53,229 nt of DNA from Bog-473 sp036502025 (GTDB lineage Bacteria > Actinomycetota > Acidimicrobiia > Acidimicrobiales > RAAP-2): the NCBI GenBank assembly GCA_036502025.1, contig DASXZJ010000011.1, positions 1 to 53,229 on the forward strand. The letters run 5' to 3'. Positions 32,794-40,791 of this stretch are shown piece by piece. The notes under the pieces are model-generated. The model did no database searches. It was not told the DNA's origin and saw only the letters and a program-made list of their open reading frames with translations. A program made the position numbers and the translations under genes. Each line of letters starts with the position of its first letter. The stretch's first letter is position 1.

Positions 32794-33972
32794 ATGCCCA
32801 ACGCCGTGATCGTCGATGCCGTGCGGACCCCGGTGGGCCGGCGGGGAGGCCGCCTCTCGGGATGGCACGCCACCGACCTGGCGGCCCAGCCGCTCCTGGC
32901 CCTGCTGGCCCGCAACGACCTGGACCCGGCCGAGGTCGAGGACGTCATCATGGGCTGCACCATGACGGTGGGCGAGCAGGCCATGAACATCGCCCGCAAC
33001 GCCGCCCTGGCCGCCGGTTTCCCCGACACGGTCCCCGGCACGACGGTGGACCGCCAGTGCGGCTCGGCCCAGCAGGCCATCCACTTCGCCGCCCAGGCCG
33101 TGATGTCGGGAGCCATGGACGTGGCCATCGGCGCCGGCGTGGAGTCCATGAGCCGGGTGCCCATCGGGTCGACCACCGAGCCCGGCCCCGGTGAGGCCTA
33201 CGGGCCGCTCTACCGCGCCCACTACGAGTTGATCCACCAGGGCGAGTGCGCCGAGGAGATCGCCCGCCGCTGGAAGGTCAGCCGCGATGACATGGATGCC
33301 CTGGCCCTGCAGTCGCATCAGCGCGCGGCGCGGGCCACCGACGGCGGCCGGTTCGTGGGCGAGATCGCGCCGCTCGAGGCCCGGGTCCATCCCGACGTCC
33401 CGGGCGCCGCCGAGGTGAGCGGGCTGATGGAGGTTGACGAGGGGGTGCGCCGCGACACTTCGCTGGAGAAGCTGGCCGGGCTCCGCCCGGCGTTCTCAGA
33501 GAGCGGGACGGTGACCGCCGGCACCTCGTCGCAGATCTCCGACGGCGCCGCCGCCGTCTTGATCATGAGCGAGGAGAAGGCGTCGGCGCTGGGGTTGCGC
33601 GCCCGGGCCCGCTTCCACACCTTCGCCGTGGCGGCCAACGACCCGCAGATCATGCTGACAGCGCCCATCCCGGCCACCGAACTCGTGCTGTCCAAGGCCA
33701 AGCTCACCCTGGGCGACATCGATCTGGTCGAGATCAACGAGGCGTTCGCCTCGGTCGTCCTGGCCTGGGAGCGCGAGTTCCACCCCGACATGGAGAAGGT
33801 GAACGTGAACGGTGGGGCCATCGCCATCGGCCACCCGACCGGATGTTCGGGGGCCCGCCTGATGGCCACGTTGCTCAACGAGCTGGAGCGCACGGGTGGC
33901 CGCTACGGGCTCCAGACCATGTGCGAGGGCGGCGGCCAGGCGAATGCCACCATCATCGAGCGGCTGGGCTGA
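32794..33972 (+). CDS. Acetyl-CoA acetyltransferase/3-ketoacyl-CoA thiolase (FadA5/FadA6-like)
   Basis: A 392-residue degradative thiolase. The acyl-enzyme Cys89 is in VDRQCGSAQQA, NEAFA (315-319) and His347 in AIGHPTG form the oxyanion site, and the second catalytic Cys377 is in CEGGGQAN. All catalytic residues are present, so it should cleave 3-ketoacyl-CoAs with CoA. From memory it resembles mycobacterial steroid thiolases FadA6 and FadA5, consistent with the echA20-ipdABC genes downstream. It is the first gene of a thiolase-DUF35-Ltp operon; its stop overlaps the DUF35 start (TGATG). Confidence 0.93.
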   Translation: MPNAVIVDAVRTPVGRRGGRLSGWHATDLAAQPLLALLARNDLDPAEVEDVIMGCTMTVGEQAMNIARNAALAAGFPDTVPGTTVDRQCGSAQQAIHFAAQAVMSGAMDVAIGAGVESMSRVPIGSTTEPGPGEAYGPLYRAHYELIHQGECAEEIARRWKVSRDDMDALALQSHQRAARATDGGRFVGEIAPLEARVHPDVPGAAEVSGLMEVDEGVRRDTSLEKLAGLRPAFSESGTVTAGTSSQISDGAAAVLIMSEEKASALGLRARARFHTFAVAANDPQIMLTAPIPATELVLSKAKLTLGDIDLVEINEAFASVVLAWEREFHPDMEKVNVNGGAIAIGHPTGCSGARLMATLLNELERTGGRYGLQTMCEGGGQANATIIERLG

Positions 33973-34439
33973 TGACGACCGGGGTGCCGGCGATCGAGGG
34001 ATGGTTCACCCTGGGCGAGGAGGGCGGCCCCGGCCCGGCGCTCCTCGGCTCGCGCTGCACCGGGTGCGGCACCTATGCCTTCCCGGCCGAGCCGCGGTAC
34101 TGCCGAAATCCTGACTGCGACTCGCAGGCCTTCGACACGGTGGAGCTGTCGCGCACCGGCAAGATCTGGTCCTACACCGACGCCCGCTACCAGCCACCGC
34201 CCCCCTACGTGCCGGCCGACCCCTACGTGCCGTTCTGCCTGGCCGCGGTTGAGCTGGCCGCCGAGAAGCTGGTGGTCATGGGGCAGGTGGTCGGGGGCAT
34301 CACGGTCGACGACCTGCGGGTGGGCGACGAGGTCGAGCTGGTCATCGACACCCTCTACTCCGAGGACGGCCAGGATTACCTGGTGTGGAAGTGGCAGCCC
34401 ACCGCGCTGCCCCGCGCCGCGGCGACCAAGGAGGGCTGA
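33972..34439 (+). CDS. DUF35 OB-fold/zinc-ribbon partner of the Ltp-type protein
   Basis: A 155-residue protein with a zinc ribbon (RCTGCGTYAFP and YCRNPDC) followed by an OB-fold beginning at GKIWSYTDARY. It lies between a thiolase and an Ltp-type lyase gene with 1-nt and 3-nt junctions. Such proteins normally bind the neighbouring Ltp protein and are required for its stability and activity. From memory it resembles the protein encoded next to Rv1627c in M. tuberculosis. Confidence 0.88.
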   Translation: MTTGVPAIEGWFTLGEEGGPGPALLGSRCTGCGTYAFPAEPRYCRNPDCDSQAFDTVELSRTGKIWSYTDARYQPPPPYVPADPYVPFCLAAVELAAEKLVVMGQVVGGITVDDLRVGDEVELVIDTLYSEDGQDYLVWKWQPTALPRAAATKEG

Positions 34440-34442
34440 GAC

Positions 34443-35657
34443 ATGCCGGACGACAAGAGGGTCGCCGTGCTGGGTGCGGGCATGCACCCGTGGGGCAAGT
34501 GGGGCCGGCCGTTCGTCGAGTACGGCCTGGCCGCCGCCCGTGACGCGCTCTCCGATGCCGGACTGACCTGGCGGGACATCGGTTTCGTCTCGGGCGCCGA
34601 CACCATCCGCAACGGGTACCCCGGCTTCGTCTCGGGCGCCACCTTCGCCCAGGCGCTCGGGTGGACCGGGGCTCGCGTCTCCAGCGTGTACGCCGCCTGC
34701 GCGTCGGGCGCGGCGGCCATCGCCAGTGCCCGGGCTCAGATCCTGGCCGGGCTGTGCGACGTCGCGCTGGTGGTCGGGGCCGACACGACCCCCAAGGGGT
34801 TCTTCGCGCCGGTCGGCGGCGGTGACCGCAAGGACGACCCCGATTGGTTGCGCTTCCACCTCATGGGGGCGACCAACCCGACCTACTTCGCGCTGTACGC
34901 GCGCCGGCGTATGGATCGCTTCGGCGCCACCGAGGAGGACTTCGCGCAGGTGAAGGTCAAGAACGCGCGCCACGGGCTGGCCAACCCGTACGCGCGCTAC
35001 CGCGGGGAGGTGAGCGTCGGGGAGGTGTTGGCGTCACCGATGGTGGCCGACCCGCTGCGCCTGTTGGAGATCTGCGCCACTTCGGACGGCGGCGCCGCGC
35101 TGGTGTTGTCCAGCTTGGAGTTCGCCCGCCGTCACGCCGGCGGCGCCGAGCCGTTGGTCACCATCGACGCCGTTTCCACCGTCACGCCCTCCTTCCCCAA
35201 CACGGTGATCGAGATGCCGAACTTCTCGACCGACTCCGCCGTCGCGTTCGACGCCGACGCCGACGTCGCCGCGGCCTTCCGCCCGTCCATCACCAGAGCG
35301 GCGTACGCCGAAGCGGGGATCGGTCCCGAGGACCTCGACCTGGCCGAGGTCTACGACCTGTCGGCCGCGCTCGAGCTCGACTGGTACGAGGACATCGGGC
35401 TGTGCGGGGAGGGAGAGGCCGAGAAACTGCTGCGCGACGGCGTGACGTCGCTGGGCGGCCGGATCCCGGTGAATCCATCGGGCGGGCTGTCGTGTTTCGG
35501 CGAGGCCATCCCGGCGCAGGCCATCGCTCAGGTGTGCGAATGCGTGTGGCAGTTGCGGGGAACGGCCGACGGGCACCAGGTCGAGGGGGCCCGCACCGCG
35601 GTCACCGCCAACCAGGGACTGTTCGGTCACGGGTCGTCGGTTCTCTTGTCACGCTAG
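34443..35657 (+). CDS. Lipid-transfer-protein-type thiolase/aldolase (SCP2-thiolase family)
   Basis: A 404-residue thiolase-fold protein. GAGMHPWGKWG near 11-21 and SGADTIRNGYPGF near 50 are typical of the Rv1627c-like Ltp group; Cys86 sits in SVYAACASGAAA at the thiolase nucleophile position, so the residue is kept. The C-terminal NPSGGL-SCFGEAIPA and ANQGLFGHGSS motifs replace the thiolase GHPxGxxG and CxxGG motifs. Members act as retro-aldolases or unusual thiolases on sterol side-chain CoAs with a DUF35 partner, here the preceding gene. Confidence 0.9.
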   Translation: MPDDKRVAVLGAGMHPWGKWGRPFVEYGLAAARDALSDAGLTWRDIGFVSGADTIRNGYPGFVSGATFAQALGWTGARVSSVYAACASGAAAIASARAQILAGLCDVALVVGADTTPKGFFAPVGGGDRKDDPDWLRFHLMGATNPTYFALYARRRMDRFGATEEDFAQVKVKNARHGLANPYARYRGEVSVGEVLASPMVADPLRLLEICATSDGGAALVLSSLEFARRHAGGAEPLVTIDAVSTVTPSFPNTVIEMPNFSTDSAVAFDADADVAAAFRPSITRAAYAEAGIGPEDLDLAEVYDLSAALELDWYEDIGLCGEGEAEKLLRDGVTSLGGRIPVNPSGGLSCFGEAIPAQAIAQVCECVWQLRGTADGHQVEGARTAVTANQGLFGHGSSVLLSR

Positions 35658-35768
35658 TTGAACGCCCGCTGTGAGCTCCTGGTAGAGCCGCTTTCTGGGC
35701 AACGGGTGATTGAACACTCCGGTTACGGGGTATGTGGCCGGTGACGTAATTTTCGAGCGGCAGCTGCT

Positions 35769-35774
35769 TAGGCT
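35769..35774 (+). promoter_or_regulatory. Possible -10 element for the small HTH gene
   Basis: TAGGCT lies 6 nt before an in-frame TTG at 35781 and about 75 nt before the SD-led ATG at 35850. The 192-base spacer 35658-35849 contains no other recognisable feature. Confidence 0.35.
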
Positions 35775-35849
35775 GGTCCATTGGGGACTGCGAGGGAACG
35801 TCCATGTGGGCCTGCGCCGCTGGTATCCACATTGATAACGGGAGAGTGC

Positions 35850-36296
35850 ATGTTGGCATCGGCAACGACAGGAACGCTCCACCAAGTGGGGCCAGACGGA
35901 GGAGCGAACGGTTCGATGTCCGAGAGTGACCGCGGATCGGGCGCCGACGAAGTGCTGGAGGCCCTCGGGGAACTCGAGGGAGTCCTGCGCGAGAACGCCG
36001 AGACCGAGCGCGTGCTGTTCCAACGCATCGGCGAGGTCAGGCTGGCCCGCGAGAACGGGCAGGAGTGGAAGGCCATCCTCGCCGGTGAGGACGATCCGGG
36101 CACCGTGCAGCTGGTGAGCACCATCCTGCGCCGGCAGTCCGAAGCCAGCGGCTATCTGCGCCGCTCACTGGTCGTCGCGCTGCGCGCCGAGGGGCAGAGC
36201 ATCCCGAGCATCGCCACCCTGTTCGGCGTCACCCATCAGCGGGTGTCGAATCTGTTGCGCCGGGTGGCGCAGGGCGGGACGTCCTCGGCCTCGTAG
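35850..36296 (+). CDS. Small helix-turn-helix protein with coiled-coil segment
   Basis: A protein of about 148 residues from the ATG at 35850, which has GGAG 5 nt upstream. The N-terminal 25 residues look disordered; ATG 35916 (MSESDRGSG) is an alternative start and a TTG at 35781 could give a longer leaderless form. A heptad-like helix (about residues 33-75, LEALGELEGVLRENAETERV) is followed by a C-terminal helix-turn-helix, LRAEGQSIPSIATLFGVTHQ then RVSNLLRR, resembling sigma region 4 or resolvase HTHs. It may be a local DNA-binding regulator. It is convergent with ipdC across a strong hairpin. Confidence 0.7.
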   Translation: MLASATTGTLHQVGPDGGANGSMSESDRGSGADEVLEALGELEGVLRENAETERVLFQRIGEVRLARENGQEWKAILAGEDDPGTVQLVSTILRRQSEASGYLRRSLVVALRAEGQSIPSIATLFGVTHQRVSNLLRRVAQGGTSSAS

Positions 36297-36299
36297 GCC

Positions 36300-36318
36300 G
36301 CGCCACCTCAGGTGGCGC
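36300..36318. terminator. Bidirectional hairpin terminator between HTH gene and ipdC
   Basis: GCGCCACC, loop TCA and GGTGGCGC form a perfect 8-bp stem. The loop is the complement of the ipdC stop codon (36308-36310), so the structure overlaps the 3' end of ipdC and lies 4 nt after the HTH gene. Confidence 0.7.
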
Positions 36319-37384
36319 GCGTCCAGCCGTTCAAGATCCGATCGGCGTCGTCAATGATGCCGGTGATGATGTCGGCCACCGTCGGTAGTTCCTCGATGAG
36401 CCCTACCACCTGACCGGTCGGCAGCACGCCGACGTCGGTCCGCCCGTCAACCAACGCCGCCTTGGTCATCACCGGCGCGTTGGCGGCCATTACTACCTGG
36501 GGCCAGGTGAGCTCGTTGCCCGCCTTCATCGCCCGGCCTTCTTTGACGAGCGCCCGCAGCGAGGTGCCGGACTCGCGCCGGAACTGGTGCGCGCTGCGCA
36601 GGGCACGCGGTAGGGCGCGCAGCCAACTCTGTGACTCGAGGTGGTCGACCAGGTCGGTGCGCACCACGCGCTGGGGTGCACCGTCGACCTTGGTGGTCAC
36701 CACGGTGCCGGTGACCGGGGTGGCCACGTACTCGCGCTTGACCGACTCGGGCACCCGACTCTCGGCCGAGAGGAGGAAGCGGGTGCCCATGGCGATGCCC
36801 GAGGCGCCGTAGGCCAGCGCGGCGACCAGGCCGGCACCGCTGAAGAAGCCACCGGCCCCGATGACCAGGACGCGATCGCCGACCGCGTCGACCACCTGGG
36901 GCAATAGCAACGAGGTGGGGATGGTCCCGGTGTGGCCGCCACCCTCGCCGCCCTGGGCGATCACGGCGTCGACCCCCCACTCGGCCACCTTCTCGGCGTG
37001 CCGGCGGGCGCCGACGGTGGGCACGACGAAGAGCCCGGCTTCCTTGCAGCGCGTCACCAGGGCCGGATTGGGGGCCTGGGCGAAGCTGGCCACCTTGGCG
37101 CCCGTCTCGATCATCAGCGCTACCCGGTCGGCCACGTCGGCCACGTCGGTGCGCAGGTTGACGCCGAAGGGGGCGTCGGTGCGGGCGCGGACCTCGGCGA
37201 TGGCGGCGGCCAGCTCGTCGAGGCTCATGGTGGCCGAGGCCAGGATGCCCAGGCCGCCGGCGTTGGCAGTGGCGGCGACGAGGCGGGGGCCGGCGACCCA
37301 GCCCATCCCGGTCTGCACGATCGGGTAACGGACGCCGAGCCGAGTACACAGCTCGGTGGTCAGCGCGGGGTGGTGCGCGCTCAG
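36308..37384 (-). CDS. ipdC: Flavin-dependent nitronate-monooxygenase-like reductase IpdC
   Basis: A 358-residue FMN TIM-barrel protein. VQTGMGWVAGPRLVAATANAGGLG-type N-terminus, VIAQGGEGGGHTG near 130-143 and AYGASGIAMGTRFLL near 190-205 are the flavin-binding loops. It resembles M. tuberculosis Rv3553/IpdC, which acts on the ring-C/D CoA intermediates of steroid breakdown. No ATG, GTG or TTG lies between the ipdB stop and the first conserved strand; the frame has a CTG at 37382-37384 in a CTGA overlap with the ipdB stop, preceded by GAGGTG. I use this CTG as start; it gives the expected family length. Confidence 0.88.
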   Translation of the reverse strand: MSAHHPALTTELCTRLGVRYPIVQTGMGWVAGPRLVAATANAGGLGILASATMSLDELAAAIAEVRARTDAPFGVNLRTDVADVADRVALMIETGAKVASFAQAPNPALVTRCKEAGLFVVPTVGARRHAEKVAEWGVDAVIAQGGEGGGHTGTIPTSLLLPQVVDAVGDRVLVIGAGGFFSGAGLVAALAYGASGIAMGTRFLLSAESRVPESVKREYVATPVTGTVVTTKVDGAPQRVVRTDLVDHLESQSWLRALPRALRSAHQFRRESGTSLRALVKEGRAMKAGNELTWPQVVMAANAPVMTKAALVDGRTDVGVLPTGQVVGLIEELPTVADIITGIIDDADRILNGWTRAT

Positions 37385-38163
37385 CGCTTCACCTCGCGGT
37401 CGCGCAGCGAGCCCGGATCGAGGACCAGGCGCAGCAGGTCGAGCTCCTCGGGGGTGGGCAGGCGGGTCTCGGCTACGTCGTCGGGCACGGCGAGCTCGAA
37501 GGCGGTGGCGGCCACGATGTCGGCCACCGTGACGCCGGGGTGGAACGAGCACAGCCGCATGGTGCGCCCGGGGGTCTCGAAGTCGAAGACGCCGAGGTTG
37601 GAGACGACGCGGCGGATGTCGTGGAAACGGGTGGCGCCGGGTCCGGCGGCGGCGGCCCGCGCGTAGCCGACGCCGCTGACCACATCGACCTGCTCGACGA
37701 AGGTGCGTACCGTGTGGTCCGGCACCCAGTAGCTGGTCGGGTGGTTGACCGTGTTGCCGGGACCGCCGCGCATGCCGACCAGCTGCACCTTGGGATGGGC
37801 GTGCGCGCCGATGGCCGAGATGTTCTGGTTCCCGGTGCGGTCGATCTGGCTGGCCATCATCATGATGTGGCGCCGGCCCGACCACACCACGTCGAACACG
37901 GTGCGGTACGGCATGGCCGCCTCGCGGACCAGTTCGTCGGGGCGGGCGGCCAGCGGCGGCGCGCCGACCATGAGGGCTGCTTCACCGTCAGTGAGCACCA
38001 GGTCGGGGGAGGAGGTCAACTTGGCCAACCTCGCCCCGAGGGCGGGGATGGTGCCGAACGGGCTGGCCATCACTTCGCCGGCGTCCCGCCAGGTATCGGC
38101 GCAGGCGATCACGCAGGACTCGGCCAGGGTGCAGGGCGCGTCGGGGGCGCGGTCGTCGCTCAT
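37381..38163 (-). CDS. ipdB: Steroid ring C hydrolase, subunit IpdB (CoA-transferase fold)
   Basis: A 260-residue class-I CoA-transferase-like beta subunit. ASPFGTIPALGARLA near 33-47, LVLTDGEAALMVG near 55-67, MMMASQIDRTGNQNIS near 100-115 and MRGGPGNTVNHPTSYW near 130-145 fit the IpdB family. With IpdA it hydrolyses ring C of the bicyclic COCHEA-CoA intermediate in steroid degradation rather than transferring CoA. It overlaps ipdA by 4 nt upstream and ipdC by 4 nt downstream. Gene order echA20-ipdA-ipdB-ipdC is the mycobacterial one. Confidence 0.92.
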   Translation of the reverse strand: MSDDRAPDAPCTLAESCVIACADTWRDAGEVMASPFGTIPALGARLAKLTSSPDLVLTDGEAALMVGAPPLAARPDELVREAAMPYRTVFDVVWSGRRHIMMMASQIDRTGNQNISAIGAHAHPKVQLVGMRGGPGNTVNHPTSYWVPDHTVRTFVEQVDVVSGVGYARAAAAGPGATRFHDIRRVVSNLGVFDFETPGRTMRLCSFHPGVTVADIVAATAFELAVPDDVAETRLPTPEELDLLRLVLDPGSLRDREVKR

Positions 38164-39050
38164 GCGGGGCGTCGCTCCCGGACGTGGGCCTGGTACTCGT
38201 CCTCGACCACGTCGATGTAGCGCCGGCGGAAGGAGTCCCAGGCGTCCGCGTCGCCGGCCGAGGTGGCGTACTCCTTCTGGAAGGACTCGTCGCGCCCGTA
38301 GTCGGGGGGATTGGCCGTGAAGTGCGCGCCACCCGGCGTCTCGGCCACGCCGTCGGTCAACAGGCGGTGGATGACCACGGTCCCGATCGCTCCCTCGCCG
38401 GTCAGCGTCCCGCCCTCCACCACGCGCTCCGCAGTGACGAAGCGGCGCTCGGCGGCCCCGAGGAACAGCGGGTCGAAGAAGGCGTCGGGTGCCAGGATCT
38501 GCCCGTTGCCCGCGGCGTCGGCCCGGTTGACGTGGACCAGCGCGGCATCGAGGTGGAGGGCGGGCACGGCGACCAGGTCAACGTCGGCGTCGGCCGGGTC
38601 GGAGCAGTAGGGGCTCTCCGCACCGTAGGGGGACCGGACCAGGCGCAGGTCGGGGTTGATGGCCAGCACGTCGGAGCCGAGGCCGGCCCGGGTGGGCAGG
38701 AACGGCACCCGCCACGCCGCGGCTTGGAGCCCGAGGAAGAACATGCCCTCGTCTATTTCGGACACCTCCACCCGGCCCTGCTGGCGGGCGGCGCGCCAGT
38801 GCGGGTCCAGGGCGATGGAGTCGAGGGTGACGAACCCGCACACCACCTTGCGGACCTTGCCGGTGGCGCAGAGCAGGCCGACGTCGGGGCCGCCATAGGC
38901 CACGACGGTCAGGTCGGAGAGGTCCGAGCGGCACAGGGCGCGGACGACCGCCATGGGCTTGCGGCGAGAGCCCCAGCCGCCGATGCCGATGGTCATGCCT
39001 GAGCGGAGCTCGCCGACGAAGTCGTCGACGGTGGTGCGCTTGTCCGCCAT
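38160..39050 (-). CDS. ipdA: Steroid ring C hydrolase, subunit IpdA (CoA-transferase fold)
   Basis: A 296-residue alpha subunit of the CoA-transferase fold. GMTIGIGGWGSRRKPMA near 18-34 is the CoA-binding glycine-rich segment. Glu101 in EIDEGMFF is a candidate for the catalytic glutamate described near position 105 in characterised IpdA. VHVNRADAAGNGQI near 192-205 is also conserved. The protein works only with IpdB. It starts directly after echA20, whose TAA stop shares one base with the ipdA ATG (TAATG). Confidence 0.92.
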   Translation of the reverse strand: MADKRTTVDDFVGELRSGMTIGIGGWGSRRKPMAVVRALCRSDLSDLTVVAYGGPDVGLLCATGKVRKVVCGFVTLDSIALDPHWRAARQQGRVEVSEIDEGMFFLGLQAAAWRVPFLPTRAGLGSDVLAINPDLRLVRSPYGAESPYCSDPADADVDLVAVPALHLDAALVHVNRADAAGNGQILAPDAFFDPLFLGAAERRFVTAERVVEGGTLTGEGAIGTVVIHRLLTDGVAETPGGAHFTANPPDYGRDESFQKEYATSAGDADAWDSFRRRYIDVVEDEYQAHVRERRPA

Positions 39051-39808
39051 TACTTGGACGTGTCCGCGTCGCGCTTCTCGACGAACGCAGCCCGTTGTTC
39101 GTCGGCCACGCCGCGCACATGCAGCTCGTAGGTGAAGCCCTGCTCGAAGCGATAGCTGCGCTTGACGTCGACGGGGTCGATCCCGTTGAGCGACTCCTTG
39201 GCCCGCCGGATGATGGTGGGGCTCTTGGTGGCGATCTCCGCCGCCAGCGCCAAGGCGGCGGCGCGTAGCTCGGCGGCGGGGACGACCGCGGCCACCGAGC
39301 CGTAGGAGGCCAGCTCGGCCGCCGAGATCGCCTTGGCCGTGTAGACCATCTTGCGCATGGCGTGCTGGGGGACCAGGCGGGCCAGATGGGTGGCCGCGCC
39401 CAGGGCACCCCGGTCGACTTCGGGGAGGCCGAAGGTGGCGTCGTCGGCGGCCACGACCATGTCCGCATTGCCGGCCAGGCCGATGCCGCCGCCCAGGCAG
39501 AACCCCTGCACGGCGGTGATGACGGGTACCTCGCAGTCGTAGACGGCCGCGAACGCGGCGGCGCAGCCGCGGTTGACGCCGACCAGGGCCTCGTCGCCCT
39601 TGGCGTTGATCTCCTTGATGTCCACCCCGGCGCAGAAGCCGCGCCCCTCGGCGCGCAGCACGACGACCCGGTTATCAGGCACCCGGCCGGCCGCGATGAG
39701 CGCGTCGGCCAGCGCGAACCAGCCCGCCACATCCAACGCGTTCACCGGCGGATGGTCGATCACCACCTCGGCGATCCCGTCGTGCTCCTGGATCACATGT
39801 ACGGGCAT
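39050..39808 (-). CDS. echA20: Enoyl-CoA hydratase-family ring D hydrolase EchA20
   Basis: A 252-residue crotonase-fold enzyme. The oxyanion-hole strands are AEGRGFCAGVDIKE near 53-66 and QGFCLGGGIGLAGNADM near 100-116; LPEVDRGALG near 128-137 replaces the hydratase Glu-containing loop. In steroid degradation EchA20 hydrolytically opens ring D of the HIEC-CoA intermediate. The ATG at 39808 is preferred, with GAGGAG about 13 nt upstream; GTG 39835 would add nine basic residues. It leads the echA20-ipdABC operon and has a perfect CTGACG palindrome 32 bp upstream. Confidence 0.9.
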   Translation of the reverse strand: MPVHVIQEHDGIAEVVIDHPPVNALDVAGWFALADALIAAGRVPDNRVVVLRAEGRGFCAGVDIKEINAKGDEALVGVNRGCAAAFAAVYDCEVPVITAVQGFCLGGGIGLAGNADMVVAADDATFGLPEVDRGALGAATHLARLVPQHAMRKMVYTAKAISAAELASYGSVAAVVPAAELRAAALALAAEIATKSPTIIRRAKESLNGIDPVDVKRSYRFEQGFTYELHVRGVADEQRAAFVEKRDADTSK

Positions 39809-39839
39809 GGTGCGCCGTCGTCTCCTCAGTGTCACGTCC

Positions 39840-39854
39840 CTGACGACCCGTCAG
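39840..39854. promoter_or_regulatory. Operator-like palindrome CTGACG-ACC-CGTCAG
   Basis: A perfect 6-bp inverted repeat with 3-nt centre followed by AAAC, nearly identical to the site at 23457. It is upstream of echA20 and about 100 bp from the divergent SDR start. Confidence 0.7.
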
Positions 39855-39940
39855 AAACCCCGGCCGAACTTAGGCGAGGCCGGTCGGGCGGGCCAACGCG
39901 GCAGGGCGTCGCCGGCACGGCCGCGCCCGGGCCGGTGCCA

Positions 39941-39946
39941 TAGGGT
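39941..39946 (+). promoter_or_regulatory. -10 element, probably leaderless transcript
   Basis: TAGGGT ends 7 nt before the GTG at 39954. It fixes the SDR start well downstream of the long open frame that begins at 39573. Confidence 0.5.
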
Positions 39947-39953
39947 GGCGCCC

Positions 39954-40715
39954 GTGGCCCAGGCGACCTTCGACTTCACCGGCCAGGTCGTGGTGGTCAC
40001 CGGCGGCTCACGGGGCGTGGGCGCCGGGATCGTGCGCGCCTTCGCCGGCGCCGGCGCTCGGGTCGTGACCTGCGGGCGCCACGAGGCCGAGGTCGAGGGG
40101 GCCGTGTTCGTCACCGCCGACGTGCGGCGGGCCGAGCAGGCCAAGCTGGTCGTGGACACCGCGGTCGAGCGCTTCGGCCGCCTCGACGTGCTGGTCAACA
40201 ACGCCGGGGGCGGGCCCCACGTCATGGCGGACGCCGCCTCACCCCGCCTGATCGAGGCGATCATCGGCCTCAACCTGCTGGCGCCCTTCTACTGCGCCCA
40301 GGCGGCCCATACCGTCATGGCGGGTCAGCCTGCCGGCGGCTGCATCGTGAACGTGGCCAGCGTCTCGGGGCTGCGCCCGTCCCCGGGGTCGGCGGCGTAC
40401 GGGGCGGCCAAGGCCGGCCTGATCAACCTGACCTCCACCCTGGCCGTGGAGTGGGCCCCGGCGGTCCGGGTCAACTGCATCAGCGCCGGCCTGCTGGTCA
40501 CCGACGCCGGGGACGAGCACTACGGCGGCCCCGATGGCCTGGCCCGGGTGGCGGCCACCGTGCCGCTCGGGCGCATGGGCGGGCCCGACGACGTGGCCCA
40601 GGCCTGCCTGTTCCTGGCCAGTTCCCAGTCGGCCTACGTGAGCGGGGCCAACCTGGTGGTGCACGGCGGCGGCGAGTGGCCGGCCTTCCTCACTGCGCTC
40701 GAGCAATCTCCCTGA
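39954..40715 (+). CDS. Short-chain dehydrogenase divergent from echA20-ipdABC
   Basis: A 253-residue SDR. TGGSRGVG near 17-24 binds the cofactor, NNAGG near 80 and the catalytic Ser (VASVSG) and Tyr-x-x-x-Lys (YGAAK) are present. An SDR is divergent from echA20 in M. tuberculosis too (Rv3549c/Rv3548c, from memory), so it probably oxidises a hydroxyl on a ring C/D CoA intermediate. The GTG start is set by the -10 element and by the N-terminus FDFTGQVVVVTGG. No ribosome binding site is seen. Confidence 0.88.
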   Translation: MAQATFDFTGQVVVVTGGSRGVGAGIVRAFAGAGARVVTCGRHEAEVEGAVFVTADVRRAEQAKLVVDTAVERFGRLDVLVNNAGGGPHVMADAASPRLIEAIIGLNLLAPFYCAQAAHTVMAGQPAGGCIVNVASVSGLRPSPGSAAYGAAKAGLINLTSTLAVEWAPAVRVNCISAGLLVTDAGDEHYGGPDGLARVAATVPLGRMGGPDDVAQACLFLASSQSAYVSGANLVVHGGGEWPAFLTALEQSP

Positions 40716-40791
40716 TCCCGGCCGGTCCGGCCGGTCCCAGGCCGCGGGCTCATCTGGGCCGCTCGGCTCCCAGCTGCTAAACACAGCCACC

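Noticed and set aside
37385..37885. Upstream extension of the ipdC frame
   Set aside because: It reads ipdB in another frame and yields an Arg/His-rich sequence with no homology; the family N-terminus starts just after the ipdB stop.
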